A stretch of 64,000 nt of DNA from Citrobacter sp. FP75 (GTDB taxonomy: Bacteria > Pseudomonadota > Gammaproteobacteria > Enterobacterales > Enterobacteriaceae). Location of the stretch: positions 682,001 through 746,000 of the forward strand of contig NZ_JAFDOE010000002.1 of the NCBI RefSeq assembly GCF_018342065.1. The letters run 5' to 3'. Shown here in pieces: positions 26,402 through 34,505 of this stretch; within the stretch, counting starts at the first letter, position 1; the number at the start of each line of letters is the position of its first letter. The notes beneath the pieces were generated by a model, which did not search any database, had not been told where the DNA came from, and was given only the letters and a program-made list of their open reading frames with translations. The translations under genes and the position numbers were made by a program.

Positions 26402-26432
26402 CTGTTTATATAAACAGTGGATATATATACAG
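26402..26432. promoter_or_regulatory. Tandem LexA boxes before the DinI/Tum-like genes
   Basis: CTGTTTATATAAACAG (26402-26417) is a perfect LexA palindrome (CTG-N10-CAG). GTGGATATATATACAG (26417-26432) matches the classical SOS box CTGTATATATATACAG at 14 of 16 positions and shares one base with it. They lie 34-64 bp before the ATG at 26466. This makes the two downstream genes damage-inducible, as for 186 tum. Confidence 0.82.
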
Positions 26433-26465
26433 TATTTGTGTATCCGTGTAATGATAGGAGGGAAG

Positions 26466-26654
26466 ATGCAGGACTATCTTTTGGAGTCATTGAAGCTCCA
26501 GCGTATTGATTTTTTTATCAAGCTTGTAGCGGCTAGTGAGTGCAGCGACGAAGAAAAGCGGCTGGCTATCCAGTGGGTGTCCGAACTGACAGACGAGTTG
26601 ATGGCGAAAATTCGCAGCCATGAATACAGCCGGTCAATGGATGTTACCAGTTAA
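26466..26654 (+). CDS. Small SOS-controlled phage protein
   Basis: A 62-residue acidic helical protein (MQDYLLESLKLQRIDFFIKL at the start). ATG 26466 follows TAGGAGGGAAG, an excellent ribosome site; longer in-frame extensions cross the LexA boxes. It is the first gene after the SOS operators and is followed 11 bp later by the DinI-like gene. In 186 the equivalent locus makes the antirepressor Tum. Whether this protein or the next one has that role cannot be read from sequence. Confidence 0.7.
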   Translation: MQDYLLESLKLQRIDFFIKLVAASECSDEEKRLAIQWVSELTDELMAKIRSHEYSRSMDVTS

Positions 26655-26665
26655 AGGGAATCTGT

Positions 26666-26899
26666 ATGCGCATTGAAATAATGATCGATAAAGAGCAGAA
26701 GATTAGCCAGGCCACACTGGAAGCCCTTGAATCCGAGCTTTACCGTAATTTGCGCCCTCTGTATCCCAAAACAGCAATTCGTATCCGTAAGGGCAGTGCC
26801 AATGGTGTTGAACTGAGCGGGTTAAAACTGGATGAAGACAAAAAGCGAGTGATGGAAATTATGCAGCAGGTCTGGGAGGACGACAGCTGGTTACATTAG
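26666..26899 (+). CDS. DinI-family protein, Tum-locus homologue
   Basis: A 77-residue protein of the DinI family: MRIEIMIDKEQKISQATLEA, then IRIRKGSANGVELSGL and the acidic C-terminal helix ending VMEIMQQVWEDDSWLH. DinI proteins modulate RecA filaments; the 186 Tum locus, which lifts CI repression after SOS, has this kind of gene. Here it is second in a LexA-controlled pair, so SOS induction of the prophage is expected. Confidence 0.8.
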   Translation: MRIEIMIDKEQKISQATLEALESELYRNLRPLYPKTAIRIRKGSANGVELSGLKLDEDKKRVMEIMQQVWEDDSWLH

Positions 26900-26972
26900 A
26901 TAACGTTGTGAGAGGCAGAACGTAGTTCTGGCGCTCGCAAGGTTGAACAACGAGCTATGCGAGGCGTTAGCT

Positions 26973-27233
26973 ATGGGGTCTAAAGACAACAAGTATCAAA
27001 TTGTATATCGCGGTCAAACGCTGGAAACAATCATTCCAGGTCAGTGGGTTTTCTTTCAACGCCCAAAAGAGTGCGGCGGCGGATACTGGATGGGAAGAAC
27101 TTATGATGACTGTTTCTGGCTTGAGCTGGAGTATCCGGTGTCTTTATCTGATGGACTTGGTTACTTGATAGTTATTACGAAAGTCGAAGCCACAAGTCAT
27201 GAATTTGATGCAAATTATTCTCTGTTTGGCTGA
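26973..27233 (+). CDS. Uncharacterised small protein between tum locus and cos
   Basis: An 86-residue protein. I do not recognise a family. It is rich in aromatic residues (PGQWVFFQRPKECGGGYWMG, DDCFWLELEY) and looks soluble and beta-rich. ATG 26973 has GAGG at fitting distance; an alternative TTG at 26943 adds ten residues. The flanking DNA (26905-26975) has several short inverted repeats. It occupies the A-to-cos accessory slot, where P2 carries tin and old, so an exclusion or anti-defence role is possible but unproven. Confidence 0.5.
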   Translation: MGSKDNKYQIVYRGQTLETIIPGQWVFFQRPKECGGGYWMGRTYDDCFWLELEYPVSLSDGLGYLIVITKVEATSHEFDANYSLFG

Positions 27234-27300
27234 TTTCGTCGTAGTGCATGACTATGCCGCATGAAAACGCATGATCGTTTAAGGATCGTTTATGCTGAGG

Positions 27301-27324
27301 CCCGCCAGAACTGGCGGGCTTTTG
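27301..27324 (+). terminator. Early-region terminator before cos
   Basis: CCCGCCAG (27301-27308) pairs with CTGGCGGG (27311-27318) around AA and runs into CTTTTG. It closes rightward transcription from the early/SOS genes just upstream of cos. Confidence 0.85.
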
Positions 27325-27368
27325 CCTGTCTCATGCAGGTGCATGAAAACCACTACATAAAGCGGGCA

Positions 27369-27387
27369 GGCGTGGCGGGGATACGAG
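27369..27387. other. cos site (19-nt cohesive end)
   Basis: GGCGTGGCGGGGATACGAG corresponds to the P2 cohesive end GGCGAGGCGGGGAAAGCAC, in the same context (AAGCGGGCA just before it, GCGCGC just after). It identifies the DNA packaging start. The 3' third differs from P2 and 186. Confidence 0.85.
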
Positions 27388-27486
27388 CGCGCGCTAGCGG
27401 GTTTAAATGAGGTTTCAAGATCCTTGTCTCATTTTCGCTTGAAGGGAAGTATTACCCTACATTCTACATGTGGAATGGAGATAGAC

Positions 27487-27669
27487 ATGGCATTTCAAAT
27501 TGAGGCTGTTTGCCCCTGCTGTGGGGTTATTGCAAGTGGTGATTTGAACAAAATTGACGAAGTGTTTGGTTTTAGGACGGTGGAAGGAGAGCGACTGATC
27601 CCTCAGTCGTATTGCCGCAAATGTCGCAGGTTAAGATGTTCCCCAAATGATAAAAAGTGCGGGGCTTAA
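27487..27669 (+). CDS. Small zinc-ribbon protein
   Basis: A 60-residue protein with a C9-x2-C12 knuckle and a C43-x2-C46 knuckle, plus C51 and C58, separated by the segment KIDEVFGFRTVEG. It is most likely one zinc ribbon with nucleic-acid or protein binding. ATG 27487 follows a GGAG; in-frame TTG 27424 or ATG 27475 would lengthen it. The next gene begins 3 bp after its stop, so the two form an operon. No named family recognised. Confidence 0.65.
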   Translation: MAFQIEAVCPCCGVIASGDLNKIDEVFGFRTVEGERLIPQSYCRKCRRLRCSPNDKKCGA

Positions 27670-27672
27670 AGG

Positions 27673-27942
27673 ATGGCTATTTATTGTATAACCTATGACT
27701 TGAAGGCTCCGGGAAGAAACTACGATGAAGTTTTTGACTATCTAAAGCAGTTTACGTACTGTAAAAATCTTGAATCATTTTGGTTAATAGATACAACGCT
27801 GTCAGCAGCTCAACTGCGTGATGGACTCAAAGCCAAGGTCGATAGTAACGATATTCTGTTTGTAGCTCGTTTACAAAGGGAATGGGCGTCAAGACATTAT
27901 CCATGCGGTGATTGGTTAAACTCCGAAGAAAGAAATTGGTAA
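27673..27942 (+). CDS. SinR-like/Cas2-fold small protein
   Basis: An 89-residue protein with the compact ferredoxin-like pattern of stand-alone Cas2-fold (SinR/VapD-type) proteins. The first strand YCITYDLKAP ends in the key Asp, then a helix NYDEVFDYLKQF, a second strand ESFWLIDT, a helix SAAQLRDGLKAKV and strand DILFVARL. No Cas1 or CRISPR array is nearby, so it is not an adaptation protein. Such proteins are often nucleases or toxin-like. It is coupled to the zinc ribbon, in the cos-Q accessory slot. Confidence 0.6.
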   Translation: MAIYCITYDLKAPGRNYDEVFDYLKQFTYCKNLESFWLIDTTLSAAQLRDGLKAKVDSNDILFVARLQREWASRHYPCGDWLNSEERNW

Positions 27943-27948
27943 TGAATA

Positions 27949-27969
27949 AGGCCGCTTAGTCTGCGGCCT
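27949..27969. terminator. Bidirectional terminator between cargo and Q
   Basis: AGGCCGC (27949-27955) pairs with GCGGCCT (27963-27969) around TTAGTCT. It separates the rightward zinc-ribbon/SinR-like pair from the leftward Q-P operon. Confidence 0.65.
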
Positions 27970-27996
27970 ATGCTCATGATTTTTATTGGCTAACTT

Positions 27997-29052
27997 TTAC
28001 TGCTTTTCATTCTGAATATCTAAGGTGTATGGCCCGAAACGTATAACTTCATCGCCCAGCCAGTCGTTTAGCTCCTGTAGCCGCTTCTGTAGCGGCATCA
28101 ATTCGTTGCGAACAAAGACGCGGCTGGCCTTTTCCACATCACCAAACCCCCCAACATTACTCGGCATGATCCCCATCATCTGAGGCGGAACGCGGTGCGC
28201 GGCCATCATGTCATCCCGGCTCACGTTCTTGATGTTCAGAAACTCATCCTTAGCAGCCACTTCTGACAACGGAATTATCTGGATACCATCCTTTTTCCCG
28301 TTAGGTGAGTACATAAACAGGTTGCGGAAGTTACCCGGTCCTTTTGCGCTTTTCATGGCCTGGCGGATATTGTTCACGTCCTCCTGATTTTGTGCTGCGT
28401 CGGTCATGTACATGATGAAACCCGCATGGCTGCCGTTGATGTAGTACTTCCGGCGGAACAGTGTTGCGGATTCATTCAGAAGGGCGGAGGGGATAGCGGA
28501 CAGGTATTCCGGCAGGCCGTAAATCTCCTGGTTCAAATCCGGCTCCATCAGGTGAAAAATGCTGCCTTTGGTGAACTCATACGGCTGCGTTGTCATGCCA
28601 TACTGCACAAACCAGTATGTGTCTAGATCTACTCCGCGGCGGGTGTATTTCGCCAGTGATGGCTCCAGTGAGAGAATGCCGCCTAGGCGGTTGGTGCGCT
28701 TCTCCAGATAGGCGTTACCGAATACCAGATAGTCCTGCACAAAGCGGCTGAACGCCTGCTGGCTCAGCAGCGGATGTGGGATAAATGTGCTGGTCAGAAT
28801 GTTGCGTTTGACGGCAATCGGCGAGCTGTGATGTACGGCGGCGCGATAGGTCCGTGCCAGCCCGTCAAAACTCACCGGTGGTTCATACCATCTATCCATC
28901 TGTACGCATTCCACATAGTCCAGCAGCTCGCGGCGATCCAGCACCGGGATCGGGTCACCAAAGCTGAAAGCCTCGGCAGTTACGCCTGCGTTTTTAGGCG
29001 CCGTGGCTTCTGTTGGCGTTGAGCTGGTTAAGGCTTCGGGTTCACTCATCAA
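27997..29052 (-). CDS. Q: Portal protein
   Basis: A 351-residue portal protein of the P2 Q family. It forms the dodecameric ring at the capsid vertex through which DNA is packaged and to which the tail attaches. Landmarks include HPLLSQQAFSRFVQDYLVFGNAYLEK and the C-terminal MGIMPSNVGGFGDVEKASRVF. It overlaps the terminase gene by ATGA and is the second gene of the leftward P-Q operon. Confidence 0.93.
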   Translation of the reverse strand: MMSEPEALTSSTPTEATAPKNAGVTAEAFSFGDPIPVLDRRELLDYVECVQMDRWYEPPVSFDGLARTYRAAVHHSSPIAVKRNILTSTFIPHPLLSQQAFSRFVQDYLVFGNAYLEKRTNRLGGILSLEPSLAKYTRRGVDLDTYWFVQYGMTTQPYEFTKGSIFHLMEPDLNQEIYGLPEYLSAIPSALLNESATLFRRKYYINGSHAGFIMYMTDAAQNQEDVNNIRQAMKSAKGPGNFRNLFMYSPNGKKDGIQIIPLSEVAAKDEFLNIKNVSRDDMMAAHRVPPQMMGIMPSNVGGFGDVEKASRVFVRNELMPLQKRLQELNDWLGDEVIRFGPYTLDIQNEKQ

Positions 29053-30815
29053 AAAATCTCCACAATATTGCTGGTATTGGCGGATTCGCCCTGCAGCGGT
29101 TCGTTAAACAGTGCGTGCATCGTTGCCCAGGCCAAATCTGCGTGGCTGGCTTCTTCGCTGCGGCTGGCTTCGTAGGTAGGGCGGTTGCCGCTGGCGGTGG
29201 TGGCCCGGCGGATGGCCATAAAGGATTGCGCAATGTCAGTGTGTCCGGCGTCAAACTCCAGACGGCGGTGGCTGATGATGTCGTAGGCCTTGAGCACCAG
29301 GGCGTTTTTGACGTTGGGGTTGTAGACAAACTCCCGCACGGCAGGAAAGAACGCTTTCACGTTCTCGTAGACACCGTGACCGACGCCGGTCGAGTCGATG
29401 CCGATATAGGTCACGTTGTACTGCTGCGTCAGTTTTTTAATGGCGTCAGCCTGGGCGCGGAAGTCCATCCCGCGCCACTGGTGTCGCTCCAGAATGCGGA
29501 ACTTGCCGCCCGGCACGGTTGGCGGTGCCACCACCACGCACCCGGCGCTGTCACCGTTCTGCGTGCCTTTCGCCGGGTCGTATCCGATCCAGACTTCGCG
29601 CCAGCCAAACGGGCGCAGCGCCAGAGCCTGAAAATCGGTCCAGACTTCCCAGCTGTCCACCATGCACGCCTGCAGTTCGCTGAGCGGGAATACTGACGCC
29701 AGATCGTCAATAAATTCGCACATCAGCAGGTTCTGGTATTCGTCCGGGCTGTACTCCATGCGCAGCTGGTCGAGGTCGAACAGGTTACAGCCGCCGCGCA
29801 CCGCATCCTCCACGGTGACGATCTGGCGGTACTGTCCGTCAGGGCAGAGCAGGCCGCGCGCAAGGTTGCTGTGGGTCAGGTCAATATCCACCTTGTCCGC
29901 TTTGGCACGGCCCCGGTTAAACAGCGCGCCGGACCAGAACGGATAGGCACTGTGGGTCAGGCTGGACGGCGTGGAGAAGTAGGTTTGTCGCCATTTCTTG
30001 TGAATGGCCATACCGGAGGCAACCTTGCGCAGCTCCTGGAATTTCGGTATCCAGAAATATTCATCAAGGTACAGATTGCCGTGGTAGCTCTGCGCCGTGC
30101 GGGCGTTGGTGCCGAGGAAGTACAGGCACGCGCCGTTGCTGAGCGTCATCGGGTCGCCTTTCAGCTCAACATCCACCTCTTTTGCAAAGTCGATGATGTA
30201 CTGCTTAAAGACGTGCGCCTGCGCCTTACTGGCCGAGAGGAAGATCTGGTTGCGCCCGGTGGTGATGGCATCAATCAGCGCTTCGCGGGCAAAAAAGTAT
30301 GTTGCCCCAATCTGACGTGATTTAAGCAGGTTGCGAATGCGGTGTTTTACGCCTGCCTGCCACCAGTGGCGCTGATATTCAAACATGCCGTTGCGGAAGA
30401 TTTCTTCCAGCTTTTCGGTCTGTTCATCGGTGAAAACATTCTTTTCGGGCTGGCGGCGCGGCCCTTTGTTACGGTTGGCAACTTTCGGGTTTAAGTCTGC
30501 TTCGTTGCCGCCATCGTTAAATTTACCGATCCGGGCGTGGCGCTCTGACTGGCGCGCCAGCAGGTCAATTTCCTTGAAGTCTTTCCCTTCTTTCTGCTCC
30601 TTCATAATGAGCTGGCAGTAACGTGCGGCGGTGGTGAGCTGCATCTGATCCAGCGGCCCATAGTCGCCCCACTTGTCGCGCTTCTTCCAGCTGTGAACGG
30701 TTGCAACTTTCTCGCCCAGCATTTCAGCAATGCGGGCTACGCGGTATCCCTGAAAGTACAGCAGCATGGCCTGCCGACGGGGATCGAGGTCTGCGGGGGT
30801 CAGTGTCGTGTTCAT
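29049..30815 (-). CDS. P: Terminase large subunit (ATPase)
   Basis: A 588-residue large terminase of the P2 P family. The N-terminal 60 residues carry a helix-turn-helix (RVARIAEMLGEKVATVHSWKKRD). The ATPase part has KSRQIGATYFFAREAL near residue 170 and DEYFWIPKFQELRKVAS. The C-terminal nuclease part has GYDPAKGTQNGDSAGCVVV and YIGIDSTGVGHGVYE with acidic metal ligands. With gpM it cuts cos and drives packaging. Read leftward from the shared Ogr promoter region. Confidence 0.93.
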   Translation of the reverse strand: MNTTLTPADLDPRRQAMLLYFQGYRVARIAEMLGEKVATVHSWKKRDKWGDYGPLDQMQLTTAARYCQLIMKEQKEGKDFKEIDLLARQSERHARIGKFNDGGNEADLNPKVANRNKGPRRQPEKNVFTDEQTEKLEEIFRNGMFEYQRHWWQAGVKHRIRNLLKSRQIGATYFFAREALIDAITTGRNQIFLSASKAQAHVFKQYIIDFAKEVDVELKGDPMTLSNGACLYFLGTNARTAQSYHGNLYLDEYFWIPKFQELRKVASGMAIHKKWRQTYFSTPSSLTHSAYPFWSGALFNRGRAKADKVDIDLTHSNLARGLLCPDGQYRQIVTVEDAVRGGCNLFDLDQLRMEYSPDEYQNLLMCEFIDDLASVFPLSELQACMVDSWEVWTDFQALALRPFGWREVWIGYDPAKGTQNGDSAGCVVVAPPTVPGGKFRILERHQWRGMDFRAQADAIKKLTQQYNVTYIGIDSTGVGHGVYENVKAFFPAVREFVYNPNVKNALVLKAYDIISHRRLEFDAGHTDIAQSFMAIRRATTASGNRPTYEASRSEEASHADLAWATMHALFNEPLQGESANTSNIVEIF

Positions 30816-30861
30816 GGCCCAAACATACGGCCTTGGATGGAGGCTTTCCCCGGCTGCGATT

Positions 30862-30879
30862 TGTGTGGTTTACCGTACA
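30862..30879. promoter_or_regulatory. Ogr/Delta activator site between P and O
   Basis: TGT (30862-30864), 12 bases, ACA (30877-30879) is the P2 late-promoter activator palindrome TGT-N12-ACA. It lies in the 142-bp divergent gap between terminase P and capsid scaffold O and should serve both late operons. Confidence 0.75.
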
Positions 30880-30957
30880 AATACAGCGCGTTGTCTCACT
30901 CCCCCCATCACCGCAAACATAAGGCTCCAGTAAGTTATTTCTAACGGAGCACGGCTC

Positions 30958-31791
30958 ATGACAGTGAAAGCAAAGCGTTTCCGTATCGGGGTGGAAGGTG
31001 CCACCACTGACGGGCGCGAGATCCAGCGTGAATGGCTGGTACAGATGGCTGCCAGCTACAACCCGACGGTCTATACCGCGCTGATTAACCTTGAGCACAT
31101 CAAGTCTTATCTGCCGGACAGCACCTTTAACCGCTACGGCAGGGTGACGGGGCTGGTTGCAGAAGAAATCCAGGACGGCCCGCTGGCGGGCAAGATGGCG
31201 CTTTATGCCGATATCGAACCCACTGACGCCCTGGTGGAACTGGTGAAGAAAGGCCAGAAGCTTTTCACCTCCATGGAGGTCAGCACGAAGTTTGCCGACA
31301 CCGGCAAAGCCTATCTTGTGGGGCTGGGTGCGACGGACGATCCTGCGAGCCTGGGCACCGAAATGCTGGCTTTCAGCGCCAGTGCAGCACATAACCCGCT
31401 GGCAAACCGTAAGCTGAACCCTGAAAACCTGTTTTCGGAAGCGGTTGAAACGCTGATTGAACTGGAAGAAGCCCAGGACGAAAAGCCGTCCCTCTTTGCC
31501 CGCGTCACCGCGCTGTTCACCAAAAAAGAGCAGACCGACGATGCGCGATTCTCTGATGTGCATAAAGCCGTGGAGCTGGTCGCTACTGAGCAGCAGATCC
31601 TGAGCGAGCGCACTGATAAATCCCTGTCCGATCAGGACCAGCGCCTTTCTGAGCTGGAGTCCTCCCTGCAGGAGCAGCAGACCGCCTTTGCCGAGTTACA
31701 GCAGCGGCTGAGCCGTGAAGACAGCCGCAAAGATTACCGCCAGCGCGCGCCGGGCGGTGACGCACCGGCAGGCACCCTGACCAATTGCTGA
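30958..31791 (+). CDS. O: Capsid scaffolding protein and maturation protease
   Basis: A 277-residue protein of the P2 O family. The N-terminal serine protease part has D18, H47 (INLEHIKSYLP) and S105 (LFTSMEVS) at the positions of the P2 triad. The C-terminal third is a coiled-coil scaffold (LSEQTDKS to LQQRLSRED region, rich in Glu/Gln). It assembles the prohead and cleaves gpN, gpQ and itself. ACGGAGCACGGCTC precedes the ATG. Confidence 0.93.
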   Translation: MTVKAKRFRIGVEGATTDGREIQREWLVQMAASYNPTVYTALINLEHIKSYLPDSTFNRYGRVTGLVAEEIQDGPLAGKMALYADIEPTDALVELVKKGQKLFTSMEVSTKFADTGKAYLVGLGATDDPASLGTEMLAFSASAAHNPLANRKLNPENLFSEAVETLIELEEAQDEKPSLFARVTALFTKKEQTDDARFSDVHKAVELVATEQQILSERTDKSLSDQDQRLSELESSLQEQQTAFAELQQRLSREDSRKDYRQRAPGGDAPAGTLTNC

Positions 31792-31807
31792 TGGAGCATA
31801 AAACCCG

Positions 31808-32872
31808 ATGAAAAAGAAAACCCGCTTTGCCTTTAACGCTTACCTGCAGCAACTGGCGCGCCTGAACGGTGTGGAAGTTGAAGAACTGTCCAGCAAGTTT
31901 ACCGTGGAGCCGTCCGTGCAGCAGACGCTGGAAGACCAGATCCAGCAGTCCGCCGCTTTCCTGACGCTGATTAACATCACGCCGGTCACTGAGCAGTCCG
32001 GTCAGTTGCTGGGGCTGGGCGTTGGCAGCACCATTGCCGGAACCACCGATACCACCACCAAAGAGCGCGAGCCTACCGATCCGACGCTGATGGAAGACGT
32101 GGAATACAAATGCGAGCAGACCAACTTTGATACGGTGCTGACCTACGCAAAACTGGACCTGTGGGCGAAATTCCAGGACTTCCAGGTGCGTATTCGCAAC
32201 GCCATCGTCAAGCGTCAGGCGCTGGACCGCATCATGATCGGCTTTAACGGCGTGAAGCGCGCCAAAACCTCCAACCGTGCTGAAAATCCGCTGCTGCAGG
32301 ACGTCAATAAAGGCTGGCTGCAGAAAATCCGCGAAGACGCGCCGGATCACGTCATGGGCAGCAAAACCGCAGAAGACGGCACCACTACTGCAGAACCAGT
32401 AAAAGTAGGTCCGGGTGGTAAGTATGTAAATCTTGACGCGGTGGTGATGGATACCGTCAACGAGCTGATCGATGTGGAGTATCAGGATGATGACGAGCTG
32501 GTTGTTGTCTGCGGACGTGAACTGCTGTCTGACAAGTATTTCCCGCTGGTCAACAAAGAGCAGGACAACAGCGAGAAAATCGCCGCCGATCTGATCATCA
32601 GCCAGAAACGCATGGGCGGCCTGCAGGCTGTGCGCGCGCCTTTCTTCCCGGCAAATGCCCTGCTGATCACCCGTCTGGATAACCTGTCCATCTACTGGCA
32701 GGAAGATACCCGCCGCCGTTCAGTTATCGACAACCCGAAACGCGACCGGATTGAAAACTTTGAATCCGTCAACGAGGCGTATGTGGTCGAGGACTACCGC
32801 TGCGCGGCGCTGGTAGAAAACATCACTATCGGCGATTTCAGCGCGCCAGCCGCGCCGAAAGCTGAGGAGTAA
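31808..32872 (+). CDS. N: Major capsid protein precursor
   Basis: A 354-residue major capsid protein of the P2 N family (HK97 fold). The N-terminus up to about residue 31 would be removed by gpO. Landmarks are VTEQSGQLLGLGVGSTIAGT, the MIGFNGVKRAKTSNRAENPL loop and SIYWQEDTRRRSVIDNPKRD near the end. 16 bp after O and 3 bp before M. Confidence 0.94.
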   Translation: MKKKTRFAFNAYLQQLARLNGVEVEELSSKFTVEPSVQQTLEDQIQQSAAFLTLINITPVTEQSGQLLGLGVGSTIAGTTDTTTKEREPTDPTLMEDVEYKCEQTNFDTVLTYAKLDLWAKFQDFQVRIRNAIVKRQALDRIMIGFNGVKRAKTSNRAENPLLQDVNKGWLQKIREDAPDHVMGSKTAEDGTTTAEPVKVGPGGKYVNLDAVVMDTVNELIDVEYQDDDELVVVCGRELLSDKYFPLVNKEQDNSEKIAADLIISQKRMGGLQAVRAPFFPANALLITRLDNLSIYWQEDTRRRSVIDNPKRDRIENFESVNEAYVVEDYRCAALVENITIGDFSAPAAPKAEE

Positions 32873-32875
32873 CGC

Positions 32876-33526
32876 ATGAGCCTGAGTCCCGCACGGCAGC
32901 ACCGCCTGCGCATTCAGGCCGAGCAGGCCGCCCGCGAGGGCGGCAGTGTTCGCCATGCGTCGGGCTATGACCTGATGCTGCTCCAATTGGCAGAAGACCG
33001 CCGCCGCCTCAAGGGCGTCCAGTCCACGGTGAAAAAGGCGGAAATCAAGGTGGAGCTGCTGCCGAAATATTCCGCCTGGGCGGAGGGCGTGCTGGCTGCC
33101 GGAGGTGCGCAGCAGGATGACGTGCTGATGTACGTGATGCTGTGGCGTATCGACGCCGGTGATTATGCCGGTGCGCTGGAAATCGGGCGTCATGCGCTGC
33201 GCCATGGCTGGGTGATGCCGCTGGGCAACCGTAACGTGCAGACCGTGCTGGCAGAAGAAATGGCAGACGCGGCGCAAAGCGCCCTGCTTGCCGCTGCTGG
33301 TTTTGATGCCGATCTGCTCCTGCAGACGCTGGACCTGACAACCGATCTGGATATGCCGGACCAGTCGCGGGCGCGCCTGCATAAAGCCATCGGCGCTGTA
33401 CTGAGTGAAAGCAACCCGGCATCTGCCCTGAATCACCTTAACCATGCACTGCAGCTTGATCCCCGCTGTGGCGTGAAAAAAGAAAAGCAGCAGCTGGAGC
33501 GCAGACTGCGCAATGACAGCCGCTAA
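32876..33526 (+). CDS. M: Terminase small subunit (endonuclease)
   Basis: A 216-residue protein of the P2 M family, the small terminase subunit that recognises and cuts cos with gpP. The N-terminus is MSLSPARQHRLRIQAEQAAR, and the central VLLWRIDAGDY-type segment (MYVMLWRIDAGDYAGALEIG) is characteristic. Slightly shorter than P2 gpM. Start 3 bp after the capsid stop. Confidence 0.92.
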   Translation: MSLSPARQHRLRIQAEQAAREGGSVRHASGYDLMLLQLAEDRRRLKGVQSTVKKAEIKVELLPKYSAWAEGVLAAGGAQQDDVLMYVMLWRIDAGDYAGALEIGRHALRHGWVMPLGNRNVQTVLAEEMADAAQSALLAAAGFDADLLLQTLDLTTDLDMPDQSRARLHKAIGAVLSESNPASALNHLNHALQLDPRCGVKKEKQQLERRLRNDSR

Positions 33527-33618
33527 AGAACGTGCCCCGCGCACGGGCGGCACGGGGTGGCGAAAGGCACTGCCACATCAAACCCCGTCCACCGCCCACT
33601 TATTCAGGAGAAAGCCGC

Positions 33619-34083
33619 ATGAAGTTTGTTGCGCCCGAACAGGCACCGGAACAGACGGAGGTCATCAAAAATACGCCGTTCTGGCCTGATGTGGATCTGT
33701 CGGAATTTCGCAGTGTGATGCGCACTGATGGCACGGTGACGCAGCCGCGTTTAAAGCAGGTCGTGCTGACGGCGATCTCTGAGGTTAACGCTGAGCTGTA
33801 CGACTTCCGCAAGCGTCAGCAGATGCTGGGCTGGCAGACACTTGCAGACGTTCCGGCAGAAATGCTGGACGGCAAAAGCGAGCGTATCCGGCACTACCAC
33901 AACGCTGTTTTCTGCTGGGCGCGCGCCGTGCTCAATGAGCGTTATCAGGACTATGACGCCACGGCGTCAGGTGTGAAGCGAGGGGAGGAACTGGCGGAGG
34001 CCAGCGGCGATCTGTGGCGTGATGCCCGCTGGGCTATCAGCCGGGTGCAGGATGCACCGCACTGTACGGTGGAGCTTATCTGA
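33619..34083 (+). CDS. L: Head completion/stabilisation protein
   Basis: A 154-residue protein of the P2 L family. It closes filled heads before tail joining. The segment SERIRHYHNAVFCWARAVLNERYQDYD is typical. ATG 33619 follows CAGGAGAAAGCCGC; the longer frame from 33532 has no ribosome site. Its stop overlaps the X start. Confidence 0.92.
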   Translation: MKFVAPEQAPEQTEVIKNTPFWPDVDLSEFRSVMRTDGTVTQPRLKQVVLTAISEVNAELYDFRKRQQMLGWQTLADVPAEMLDGKSERIRHYHNAVFCWARAVLNERYQDYDATASGVKRGEELAEASGDLWRDARWAISRVQDAPHCTVELI

Positions 34084-34286
34084 TGAAAGTGCGTGCGCAT
34101 CAGTATGACACGGTGGACGCGCTTTGCTGGCGTCATTACGGGCGTACGCAGGGTGTCACTGAGCAGGTTCTGCAGGCAAATCCGGGGCTGGCTGAGTACG
34201 GCCCATTTTTACCGCACGGGCTGCAGGTGGAGCTGCCGGACATTACGGCGTCAACCACGGCGCAGACCGTCCAGCTATGGGACTGA
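34083..34286 (+). CDS. X: Tail protein X
   Basis: A 67-residue protein of the P2 X family, related to LysM domains, a small essential tail component. MKVRAHQYDTVDALCWRHYG and the C-terminal PHGLQVELPDI are typical. TGATG overlap with L. Confidence 0.92.
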   Translation: MKVRAHQYDTVDALCWRHYGRTQGVTEQVLQANPGLAEYGPFLPHGLQVELPDITASTTAQTVQLWD

Positions 34287-34289
34287 ATT

Positions 34290-34505
34290 ATGACGCTTGA
34301 ACGAATCAGCGCCTTTATCACTTACTGCATCGCCGTGCTGCTGGCATGGCTGGGCGATCTGTCGCTCAAGGATGCGTCAACGGTTGGCGGCGTACTGATT
34401 GGTGTGCTGATGCTGGCTATCAACTGGTACTACAAACACCAGTCTTTCAAATTGTTACGTGGCGGCAAAATTTCGCGGGGGGAATATGAATCCTTCAATC
34501 GTTAA
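34290..34505 (+). CDS. Y: Holin
   Basis: A 71-residue protein with two membrane segments (about 8-25 and 31-48) and a charged C-terminus (LLRGGKISRGEYESFNR), the pattern of small class II phage holins. It is in the Y position just before the endolysin and overlaps it by 20 bp. It would collapse the membrane potential and trigger the SAR endolysin. Confidence 0.85.
   Translation: MTLERISAFITYCIAVLLAWLGDLSLKDASTVGGVLIGVLMLAINWYYKHQSFKLLRGGKISRGEYESFNR

Noticed and set aside
26905..26980. Resemblance to an integron attC site (GCGTTAGC end and internal repeats)
   Set aside because: The left core does not fit RYYYAAC and the arms do not pair well; no integrase of that type is nearby.
27673..27942. 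Cas2 of a CRISPR-Cas system
   Set aside because: No Cas1, effector genes or spaced repeat array anywhere in the window; it is a stand-alone Cas2-fold protein at most.
28390..30320. Rightward open frames over Q and P (for example 29013-29696)
   Set aside because: Antisense to well-recognised portal and terminase genes; no ribosome sites or domains.
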